Shown: positions 1 through 5,462 of the stretch, in pieces
Position numbering within the stretch: position 1 is the stretch's first letter
How the letters are laid out: each line of letters starts with the position of its first letter
DNA from: Tannerella sp.
GTDB taxonomy: Bacteria; Bacteroidota; Bacteroidia; Bacteroidales; Tannerellaceae
NCBI GenBank assembly: GCA_031282485.1
Contig: JAITDQ010000132.1
Span: 1 to 5,462 of the forward strand
Reading direction: 5' to 3'
DNA: 5,462 nucleotides
Translations under genes and position numbers: made by a program
The notes under the pieces: model-generated
What the model was told of the DNA's origin: nothing
Seen by the model: the letters and a program-made list of their open reading frames with translations, nothing else
Databases searched by the model: none

Positions 1-476
1 CCTGTTTTGAAATAAGGGCCTACCGGCGTTACGAAAACGAGAAACATGTATTCCGTCGAAGGTTTCACGCCGACCTGTGCGCCGGTTCCGATAAGCAGCG
101 GACGGATATAAAGCGACGATCCGCTTTCGTACGGCGGGATGAAGCGCCGGTTAAGAAGGATGACCTTGCGTACCGCCTCTTCGAATTTCTCCAGGGGGAA
201 CTCTGCCATCATAATCGTGCGGCTCGACGCTTGGAGGCGTTTTGCGTTTTCATCCATGCGGAAAACGCGGATTTGTCCATCTTTTCCGCGGAACGCTTTC
301 AGCCCTTCGAAGGCTTCCTGCCCGTAGTGCAGGCATGTCGCAGCGATATGAATATTCAACATCTCGGAAGATGATACTTCCAGCTCTCCCCATTTCCCGT
401 CTTTGTAAAAACATCTTACGTTATAATCGGTTTTCATGTAACCGAAAGGCAATTCTGACCATTTTATATTTTCCAT
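1..476 (-). CDS. ilvE: Branched-chain amino acid aminotransferase, N-terminal part (runs off the left edge)
   Basis: A PLP-dependent aminotransferase that interconverts leucine, isoleucine and valine with their 2-oxo acids, using glutamate/2-oxoglutarate; cytosolic, last step of branched-chain amino acid synthesis. The window holds 158 complete codons, about half of a usual 340-residue protein. Recognisable blocks are CLHYGQEAFEGLKAFRG (residues 48-64), SLYIRPLLIGTG (121-132) with the conserved substrate-side arginine in YIRP, and TPVGPYFK near the edge. The spacing and the LHYG...FEGLKAFRG and SLYIRP...G wording match the longer, eukaryote-like BCAT class better than the shorter E. coli IlvE. 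The PLP-binding lysine should lie beyond the window, so activity cannot be judged. The ATG at 476 begins MENIKWSELPFG, the expected N-terminus; no Shine-Dalgarno is visible, but a -7 box lies 38 bases upstream. No frameshift is seen in this part. It follows mfd on the same strand after a 154-base gap, so it is probably a separate transcription unit. Confidence 0.93.
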   Translation of the reverse strand, partial: MENIKWSELPFGYMKTDYNVRCFYKDGKWGELEVSSSEMLNIHIAATCLHYGQEAFEGLKAFRGKDGQIRVFRMDENAKRLQASSRTIMMAEFPLEKFEEAVRKVILLNRRFIPPYESGSSLYIRPLLIGTGAQVGVKPSTEYMFLVFVTPVGPYFKT

Positions 477-514
477 ATTGTATAATTATTATTATGATTC
501 TGCTTTTCAGGCCA

Positions 515-522
515 CAAAATTA
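515..522 (-). promoter_or_regulatory. Putative Bacteroidota -7 promoter box for ilvE
   Basis: On the minus strand this reads TAATTTTG, an exact match to the TAnnTTTG -7 consensus used by the Bacteroidota primary sigma factor. It lies 38 bases before the ilvE ATG, which would leave a leader of about 30 bases. No convincing TTG-type -33 box is present 19-21 bases further upstream; that stretch is A-rich. In such AT-rich sequence the match could occur by chance. Confidence 0.45.
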
Positions 523-578
523 ATAGTTTTTTTCGATATTGTACTGTTTTTGAATCTTAAAATAATAAACTCCTGATA

Positions 579-602
579 TTTTGCTCGCCTTGGCAGGCAA
601 AA
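579..602 (-). terminator. Weak inverted repeat between mfd and ilvE, possible terminator
   Basis: The 6-base arms TTTTGC and GCAAAA enclose a 12-base loop; a rival fold pairs GCCT (587-590) with AGGC (595-598) around a 4-base loop. It lies about 30 bases past the mfd stop codon and upstream of the putative ilvE promoter, the right place for a terminator of the operon. It lacks a long GC-rich stem followed by a T-run on either strand, so intrinsic termination is uncertain. Nothing else is recognised in the 477-630 gap apart from the promoter box. Confidence 0.25.
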
Positions 603-630
603 GCCATTAAGGGATTTGTCAACGAACTAC

Positions 631-3600
631 TTAACCATTCACTTCATTGAGCATTTCCGCGAGGCAGCGGCATGCGGTTTGTACATCCGGGATATTTTTT
701 ATTATCAGGCTGCGTTTTCCGGCCTGTTCGCGCAGATTGCAGTTTTTGGGATGACGCTGGATGTAGGAAAGGAGTTTGCCGAAAGCTTTGCTCTGGTAAT
801 AGGGACTTTCGTTGTTTTTGACAAGATGAATGTTCATCATGCTTTGTTTAAGGATGAGCTTTTCAAGCCCTAACTGCTTGCCGAGGCGACGCAACGATAC
901 AACACGGATCAGTTCTTCCCCTTCTTTCGGTATTGCGCCGAAGCGGTCTCGCAGACGGGCGATGAAACCGGACAGTTTGTCGTCGTCTTCTATGGCGTCG
1001 AGTTCGCGGTAGATGCTTACGCGCTCGGAATCGTTCGGTATATAAGTTGGCGGGAACAGCAGTTCGAGGTCGCTTTCAATAAATGTTTCCCGGACAAATT
1101 CGCGTTCCGTGTCCTGAGAGTTGACGTCGCCGGAAGCGTATAAATCGGCGAACTCGTCGGTTTTCAGTTCGGATACCGCTTCTTCGAGAATCTTCTGATA
1201 GGTTTCGTATCCGAGATCGGCGATAAATCCGCTCTGTTCGGCGCCAAGCATATTACCGGCTCCGCGGATATCGAGGTCTTGCAGGGCGATGTACATTCCG
1301 CTGCCAAGCTCGGCAAAGTTTTCGATTGCCTGCATGCGGCGGCGCGCTTCCGGGGTGATCGTGGAGAGCGGGGGCGAGAGCAGGTAACAGAACGCCTTGC
1401 GATTGCTCCGCCCTACCCGACCGCGCAGCTGGTGCAGTTCCGACAGCCCGAACTGGTGTGCGTTGTTTATTATAATCGTGTTTGCGTTCGGCACGTCGAT
1501 GCCGTTTTCTATGATCGTTGTGGATATAAGAACGTCGTATTCGTAGTTGACAAAATCGAGGATCACCTTTTCCAGCTTTTCGGGTTCCATTTGCCCATGA
1601 CCAATGGCAATGCGTGCGTCGGGAATCTCGCGGCGTATGCGGATTTCAATTTCAGGGATGTTGTGTATCCGGTTGTTGATAAAAAACACCTGTCCGTTAC
1701 GGCTCATTTCAAACTCGATGGCTTCGCGGATGATGTCGGTGTTAAAGCGTTCTATCTCCGTTTGTATCGGATACCTGTTCGGCGGCGGCGTATGTATGTT
1801 ACTCAGGTCGCGGGCGCCCATGAGCGAGAACTGGAGCGTGCGCGGGATAGGGGTCGCCGTCATCGTGAGCGTATCTACGCTTGTTTTCATTTGACGGAGT
1901 TTTTCCTTTACGGAAACGCCGAATTTCTGCTCTTCGTCGATTATCAAAAGTCCCAGATCTTTGAATTTAACGTCACTGCTCACCAAGCGGTGCGTCCCGA
2001 TGAGGATGTCCACCGTGCCGTTGCGAAGCTGTTCCAATATCTTTTTTATTTCAGTGGACGTGCGTGCGCGGCTTATGTAATCAACTTTGCAGGGAAAATC
2101 CCGGAGCCGTTCCTTAAATGTTCGGTAGTGCTGGAAAGCAAGGACGGTGGTCGGTACAAGCACGGCCACCTGTTTGTTGTCTGCCACGGCCTTGAAGGCC
2201 GCGCGAATGGATATTTCCGTTTTTCCGAACCCGACGTCGCCACAGATGAGGCGGTCCATCGGACGTTCGCTTTCCATATCGGTCTTGACCTCGGCCGTAG
2301 CTTTCAGCTGGTCGGGCGTGTCTTCGTAAATGAAGCTTGCTTCCAGCTCGTCCTGCAGGAAACTGTCGGGACTGAAAGCAAAGCCTTTTTCGTTTTTCCG
2401 CTGTGCGTAAAGCCTGATAAGGTCGCGGGCGATGTCTTTTACTTTCTTCTTCGTACGGTCTTTCATCCGTTCCCATGCCCCGGTTCCGAGTTTGCTCAGC
2501 GTGGGAGGTTCGCCGTCCTTGCCTTTATATTTGGACAGTTTATGCAGCGAATGGATGCTGACGAAAATGATGTCGCTGTTTTTGTAGATTAATTTTACGG
2601 TTTCCTGCAGTTTCCCGTTCACTTCCATACGGACAAGCCCGCCGAACTGTCCGATGCCATGGTCAATGTGGACGATATAATCGCCCGCGGTAAACTGGTT
2701 AAGTTCTTTTAGCGAAAGGGTGATTTTACCGCTTCTTGCCTTATCGCTTTTCAGGTTATATTTGTGAAAACGGCCGAAAATCTGATGATCGGTGAACATG
2801 CATATCTTCAGCGTATGATCTGTGAAACCTTCATGCAACGTGTGGTTGACGGCGATAAAGGGGATATTGTCGCCCCGGTCGCTGAAAATATCGCGTATCC
2901 GTTCCGTCTGTCTGGAGCTGTCGGTCAGGAGGTAAAGCGTATAGCCTTCGGAAAGGATGTTTCCGAAAGATTCGCTTACCATATCGAAATTCTTGTGATA
3001 CAGCGGCTGCGGGGAGGTTTCAAACCGTATCGCGGCGCCGGTCTGTTCTTTTCCGGCGGCATGGAAATGGATTTTGCGGAAACGGGTGACTGATGCCGTG
3101 AAAACGTCCGAGGTAATTAATTTTTTCCTCATGGCTTGAATATCGGCAAATCCTCCTTCGTCGCGGTTTACGGGCGTTTCGTTCCATAAACTTCCGATGC
3201 GTTCCGTGCACCATGCCATATCCCGGCACAGGAACAGGGCGCTCGCGGGCAACAAATCGAGCAGCGAAGAATCCGATTCGTTATGTTTGCTGATTTCCGG
3301 TATGATGTGGACTTCCTCCGTTTTGTTCATCGAAAGCTGTGTCTCGACGTCGAAGACACGGATTGTTTCGACTTCATTCCCGAAGAAATCAATGCGGAAA
3401 GGATATTCGCCGGAGAACGAAAAGACGTCGACGATGCTGCCGCGCAAGGCATACTGTCCGGGTTCGTAAACATAGTCGGTCTGTTCGAATCCGTAACCGT
3501 CGAGCACGTCGGAAACAAACATCGGGTCTATTTTTTCGCCGGTGTGAATCGTCAGCGTATTTTCCCGCAATACTTTTTTCGACAGGACTTTTTCGGCGAC

Positions 3601-3984
3601 GGCGTCGGGATATGTGACGATGATGCACGAAGGATTTTCGTCCTGAAGCACGCCCAGCGTCTCGGTGCGCAGTATCTCGCTGGCCGGGTCTGTATGGCCG
3701 TATTTGATATGGCGGTGATAGGCGGAGGGGAAAAAGTAAACGCCCTTCCCGTTCATCAGCTGCATCAGGTCGTTGTAGAAATACCCGGCGTCTTCCGGGT
3801 CGTTTTGCATGCAAAAAAAGACGCCGCCTTTTTTTTCAAAAACGGAAGCGGTCACGACAGCTGCGCCCGAGCCGTTAAGCCCCGTCAAAAGGATGTTGCG
3901 TTCGACGTCGCTTTCCAGCAATGACACCGTCGCGCTTACGTGCGGATGAGTTTGATAGATGGATTTTATCTCCTGTATGTCCAC
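631..3984 (-). CDS. mfd: Transcription-repair coupling factor Mfd
   Basis: A DNA translocase that recognises RNA polymerase stalled at template-strand lesions, pushes it off using ATP, and recruits UvrA for nucleotide excision repair; cytosolic. The protein has 1117 residues, near the usual 1100-1200, and shows every expected block. The N-terminal UvrB-like module (about 1-210) has a degenerate Walker A (TGLNGSG, 34-40, no GK[ST]) and the UvrA-contacting segment ALRGSIVDVF (179-188). The polymerase-interaction domain starts at IVHIDHGIGQFGG (437-449). The SF2 motor has Walker A GDVGFGKTE (582-590), the DEEQ box (683-686), TATPIPRT (709-716) and motif VI QLRGRVGR (852-859). The translocation (TRG) region follows, with DLDIRGAGNMLG (903-914), then the C-terminal D7 domain (about 965-1117). 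RecG shares the motor but not the N-terminal and polymerase-binding parts. The start is GTG, since an in-frame TAA sits two codons before it; the next internal Met (residue 59) would remove part of the UvrB-like module. It is second in an operon with the decarboxylase. Confidence 0.98.
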   Translation of the reverse strand: MDIQEIKSIYQTHPHVSATVSLLESDVERNILLTGLNGSGAAVVTASVFEKKGGVFFCMQNDPEDAGYFYNDLMQLMNGKGVYFFPSAYHRHIKYGHTDPASEILRTETLGVLQDENPSCIIVTYPDAVAEKVLSKKVLRENTLTIHTGEKIDPMFVSDVLDGYGFEQTDYVYEPGQYALRGSIVDVFSFSGEYPFRIDFFGNEVETIRVFDVETQLSMNKTEEVHIIPEISKHNESDSSLLDLLPASALFLCRDMAWCTERIGSLWNETPVNRDEGGFADIQAMRKKLITSDVFTASVTRFRKIHFHAAGKEQTGAAIRFETSPQPLYHKNFDMVSESFGNILSEGYTLYLLTDSSRQTERIRDIFSDRGDNIPFIAVNHTLHEGFTDHTLKICMFTDHQIFGRFHKYNLKSDKARSGKITLSLKELNQFTAGDYIVHIDHGIGQFGGLVRMEVNGKLQETVKLIYKNSDIIFVSIHSLHKLSKYKGKDGEPPTLSKLGTGAWERMKDRTKKKVKDIARDLIRLYAQRKNEKGFAFSPDSFLQDELEASFIYEDTPDQLKATAEVKTDMESERPMDRLICGDVGFGKTEISIRAAFKAVADNKQVAVLVPTTVLAFQHYRTFKERLRDFPCKVDYISRARTSTEIKKILEQLRNGTVDILIGTHRLVSSDVKFKDLGLLIIDEEQKFGVSVKEKLRQMKTSVDTLTMTATPIPRTLQFSLMGARDLSNIHTPPPNRYPIQTEIERFNTDIIREAIEFEMSRNGQVFFINNRIHNIPEIEIRIRREIPDARIAIGHGQMEPEKLEKVILDFVNYEYDVLISTTIIENGIDVPNANTIIINNAHQFGLSELHQLRGRVGRSNRKAFCYLLSPPLSTITPEARRRMQAIENFAELGSGMYIALQDLDIRGAGNMLGAEQSGFIADLGYETYQKILEEAVSELKTDEFADLYASGDVNSQDTEREFVRETFIESDLELLFPPTYIPNDSERVSIYRELDAIEDDDKLSGFIARLRDRFGAIPKEGEELIRVVSLRRLGKQLGLEKLILKQSMMNIHLVKNNESPYYQSKAFGKLLSYIQRHPKNCNLREQAGKRSLIIKNIPDVQTACRCLAEMLNEVNG
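3813..3835 (-). repeat. Homopolymer inverted repeat inside the 5' part of mfd
   Basis: A perfect 8-base inverted repeat, AAAAAAAG and CTTTTTTT, separated by 7 bases, within mfd codons about 50-58 (KKGGVFF). The downstream arm extends to a run of eight T on the plus strand (3829-3836), which is eight A in the mRNA. It is a slippage-prone tract and a possible weak A-U hairpin. The amino acids are met by AAA and TTT codons, so the repeat could be a by-product of codon choice. Confidence 0.6.
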
Positions 3985-3991
3985 GGATTAC

Positions 3992-4939
3992 TTATACTCC
4001 TTTTTTAAGCAGTTCGTCAAAATAAGCGATTGTTTTTTTCAGCCCGTCTTCCAGTTTTACTGCGGGTTTCCAGCCGTTCAGTTTTTCAAAAGCCAGGGAG
4101 ATATCCGGTTTGCGCTGTTTCGGGTCGTCCTGCGGCAACGGTTCGAAGACGATTTTGGAAGCCGACCCCGTGAGCCGTATGACTTCCGTCGCCAGTTCGA
4201 GCATGGAAAACTCCCCGGGATTGCCGATGTTCACAGGCCCGGTGAAATCATCTCCCGTATTCATCATCCGTATCATCCCTTCGACGAGGTCGTCAATGTA
4301 CTGGAAGCTGCGGGTTTGCATCCCGTCGCCGTAGACGGTCAGGTTTTTCCCCGTCAGCGCTTGGACGATGAAATTGGACACCACGCGTCCGTCGTTCCTG
4401 TCCATTCGCGGACCGTACGTGTTGAAAATACGGATTATCTTTACCCGTATATTATGCTGGCGGTGATAATCCATGCAAAGCGTCTCGGCTGCACGTTTGC
4501 CTTCGTCATAGCAGGAACGTATGCCTATCGGGTTCACGTTTCCCCAGTACGATTCGACCTGCGGGTGAACGGTCGGGTCGCCGTAGACTTCGCTTGTAGA
4601 GGCGTGCAGGATTCTGGCATTTACGCGTTTTGCCAGCCCGAGCATGTTCAGCGCCCCGTAGATAGACGTTTTAAGGGTCTTAATCGGATTATACTGATAA
4701 TAGACCGGCGAAGCGGGACATGCAAGGTTGAAAACCTTGTCCACTTCGGCATAATAAGGTGTCGTCACATCGTGGCGCACCAGCTCAAACCGGTCGTTGC
4801 CAAGTAAATGACGGACATTATTTTTATTCCCCGTGAAGTAATTGTCGATACATATCACATCACAGCCTTCACTTATAAGCCTGTCGCACAAATGCGAACC
4901 GATAAAACCGGCACCTCCGGTAACTAATACTCTTTCCAT
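3992..4939 (-). CDS. uxs: UDP-glucuronate decarboxylase (UDP-xylose synthase)
   Basis: An extended short-chain dehydrogenase/reductase that uses bound NAD+ to oxidise, decarboxylate and re-reduce UDP-glucuronate to UDP-xylose; cytosolic, supplying a pentose donor for surface polysaccharide. The 315-residue protein is complete. It shows the Rossmann motif GGAGFIG (8-14), the PASP and [10 protein letters not shown] stretches (75-92), STSEVYGDP (114-122) with the catalytic Ser/Thr and Glu117, YDEGK with Tyr144 and Lys148, NDGRVVSNF (182-190), and [11 protein letters not shown] (270-280), whose Arg and RKPD signature are typical of UXS. These blocks match animal and plant UXS closely and separate it from UDP-glucose 4-epimerases and dTDP-glucose dehydratases. 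The membrane anchor and stem of eukaryotic UXS are absent. ATG at 4939 begins MERVLVTGG directly at the first beta strand. No UDP-glucose dehydrogenase, which would make the substrate, is in the window. First gene of the likely operon with mfd, 7 bases apart. Confidence 0.95.
   Translation of the reverse strand: MERVLVTGGAGFIGSHLCDRLISEGCDVICIDNYFTGNKNNVRHLLGNDRFELVRHDVTTPYYAEVDKVFNLACPASPVYYQYNPIKTLKTSIYGALNMLGLAKRVNARILHASTSEVYGDPTVHPQVESYWGNVNPIGIRSCYDEGKRAAETLCMDYHRQHNIRVKIIRIFNTYGPRMDRNDGRVVSNFIVQALTGKNLTVYGDGMQTRSFQYIDDLVEGMIRMMNTGDDFTGPVNIGNPGEFSMLELATEVIRLTGSASKIVFEPLPQDDPKQRKPDISLAFEKLNGWKPAVKLEDGLKKTIAYFDELLKKGV
3997..4002 (-). promoter_or_regulatory. Ribosome-binding sequence for mfd, inside the end of the decarboxylase gene
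   Basis: The minus strand reads AAGGAG, ending 12 bases before the mfd GTG, slightly farther than the usual 5-9. It overlaps the last lysine, glycine and valine codons of the upstream gene, whose TAA ends 7 bases before the GTG. It supports the GTG as the true start and suggests translational coupling. The other starts in this window have no comparable sequence. Confidence 0.55.
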
Positions 4940-4964
4940 ATTACATATTATATATAAAACACCA

Positions 4965-4972
4965 CAAAAGTA
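4965..4972 (-). promoter_or_regulatory. Putative -7 promoter box for the decarboxylase-mfd operon
   Basis: The minus strand reads TACTTTTG, an exact TAnnTTTG match, 25 bases before the decarboxylase ATG. This would give a leader of roughly 20 bases, typical of Bacteroidota genes without a Shine-Dalgarno. The 19-21 base position upstream holds no clear TTG -33 box. It is the only such match on the minus strand that I found in this gap. Confidence 0.5.
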
Positions 4973-5008
4973 ATTCTTATTTTTTAATTGTTAAATTTAT
5001 TCCGGGAA

Positions 5009-5023
5009 GTATTTTACAAATAC
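5009..5023. repeat. Small palindrome GTATTT-TAC-AAATAC in the divergent promoter region
   Basis: Perfect 6-base arms with a 3-base spacer, lying between the leftward -7 box (4965-4972) and the rightward -7 boxes (5027-5044). Its right arm ends just before the first rightward box, so a dimeric regulator bound here could affect the lipoprotein gene and perhaps the operon. The sequence is AT-rich and short, so chance is a real alternative. Confidence 0.35.
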
Positions 5024-5026
5024 GTG

Positions 5027-5044
5027 TATTTTTGTGTATATTTG
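5027..5044 (+). promoter_or_regulatory. Two tandem -7 promoter boxes for the META lipoprotein gene
   Basis: TATTTTTG (5027-5034) and TATATTTG (5037-5044) both match TAnnTTTG and start 10 bases apart. The second lies 26 bases before the ATG at 5071. A weak TTTAC (5013-5017) sits 19 bases upstream of the second box where a -33 element would be, but it lacks the usual TTG. The boxes are part of a near-perfect tandem repeat of GTGTATnTTTG. Confidence 0.5.
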
Positions 5045-5070
5045 CCGCTGTAATTTAAAAATGTGTATGT

Positions 5071-5462
5071 ATGAAAAAGGAATTATTTATTTGCGGTTTA
5101 ACCGCACTGATGATTTGTGCAGCATCCTGTAAAACACAGGAGAAAGCTGCCGCGAAGCTGACGGAAAAGTATTGGAAGCTGACGGAACTTTCCGGCGAAC
5201 CGGTTGTCACGCCCAAAGGCGGAAAGGAAGCTCACATGATTCTTAAAAAAGAAGACAACCGTATAAACGGAAACAGCGGATGCAACACCTTTAACGGCAT
5301 CTATACCCTGAAAACGGGTAACAGGATTGCATTTTCGCAAATGACGTCAACCCTGATGATGTGCCTGAACATGGATACGGAAACAAAGATGAAACAGGTT
5401 TTTGAAACGGCGGATAATTACGCCATATCCGGCGATATACTCGTGCTGAACAATGCGGACGG
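5071..5462 (+). CDS. META/HslJ-type domain lipoprotein, N-terminal part (runs off the right edge)
   Basis: A secreted lipid-anchored protein with a META domain, the fold of E. coli HslJ; the exact role of this family is not established, though HslJ is linked to heat induction and novobiocin resistance. The window holds 130 codons. Residues 1-19 form a signal peptide (MKKELFICGLTALMI) ending in a lipobox-like AASC, giving a lipidated Cys20; Ala at -3 is less usual than Leu. The domain begins at YWKLTELSGEPV (34-45), followed by INGNSGCNTFNGIYTL (65-80), the TSTLMMC block (92-98), then ISGDILVLNNADG at the edge, matching the HslJ order of GCN..FG and STxMxC. Cys71 and Cys98 fall in the two conserved blocks and could pair. 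Residues after Cys20 (KTQEK) are not the strongly acidic type tied to surface export in Bacteroidota, so a periplasm-facing location is more likely. ATG at 5071 is chosen because the ATGs at 5061 and 5067 are in other frames and only this one gives a signal peptide. Divergent from the decarboxylase operon. Confidence 0.85.
   Translation, partial: MKKELFICGLTALMICAASCKTQEKAAAKLTEKYWKLTELSGEPVVTPKGGKEAHMILKKEDNRINGNSGCNTFNGIYTLKTGNRIAFSQMTSTLMMCLNMDTETKMKQVFETADNYAISGDILVLNNAD

Noticed and set aside
139..523. Short plus-strand open frames of 62 and 93 codons over the ilvE end
   Set aside because: The minus strand encodes a clear branched-chain aminotransferase N-terminus over the same bases; the plus-strand frames show no domain or start signal.
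1279..2592. 437-codon open frame on the plus strand, opposite mfd
   Set aside because: It is antisense to a gene with every Mfd motif intact. Its translation shows no recognisable domain and has the composition expected of a complementary-strand shadow; the long frame follows from the codon use of mfd.
3985..4009. Possible programmed frameshift at the AAAAAAG run joining the decarboxylase and mfd
   Set aside because: The reading frame does not place the run as a proper slippery heptamer, and the mfd frame has a TAA just before its GTG, so no fused product can form.
3959..4807. 282-codon open frame on the plus strand, opposite the decarboxylase gene
   Set aside because: It is complementary to the well-supported UXS gene, has no recognisable motifs, and no promoter or ribosome-binding sequence was seen before it.
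5098..5340. 80-codon open frame on the minus strand inside the META lipoprotein gene
   Set aside because: The plus-strand frame carries a signal peptide, lipobox and META motifs in order; the minus-strand frame has none and is a shadow.

Overview
The window reads as an ordinary chromosomal segment of a Bacteroidota bacterium, most likely Bacteroidales. Four proteins support this: an N-terminal branched-chain aminotransferase fragment, a full-length Mfd, a short soluble UDP-glucuronate decarboxylase, and the start of a META/HslJ-type lipoprotein. The AT-rich gaps carry matches to the Bacteroidota -7 promoter box TAnnTTTG, and most starts lack a Shine-Dalgarno sequence, which also fits that phylum. 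The assignment is an inference from family resemblance and signals; no database search was run.

Layout from left to right. Positions 1-476 (minus) hold the first 158 residues of ilvE, which runs off the left edge. Positions 477-630 are an AT-rich gap with a putative ilvE promoter and a weak hairpin downstream of mfd. Positions 631-3984 (minus) hold mfd, 1117 residues, intact, with a GTG start. Positions 3992-4939 (minus) hold a UDP-glucuronate decarboxylase (UDP-xylose synthase), 315 residues, intact, only 7 bases upstream of mfd. Positions 4940-5070 are an AT-rich divergent promoter region with -7 boxes on both strands and a small palindrome between them. Positions 5071-5462 (plus) hold a META-domain lipoprotein gene that runs off the right edge.

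The decarboxylase and mfd form a probable two-gene operon: they are close together, mfd has no promoter of its own in the gap, and the best ribosome-binding sequence for mfd lies inside the end of the decarboxylase gene. Their functions differ (nucleotide-sugar supply versus transcription-coupled repair), so the pairing looks like shared transcription rather than a pathway. ilvE follows with its own likely promoter. The META lipoprotein is transcribed divergently.

I found no mobile element, CRISPR array, RNA gene, phage gene or defence system. The points worth a second look are small regulatory features and a homopolymer inverted repeat near the 5' end of mfd, not a new system.
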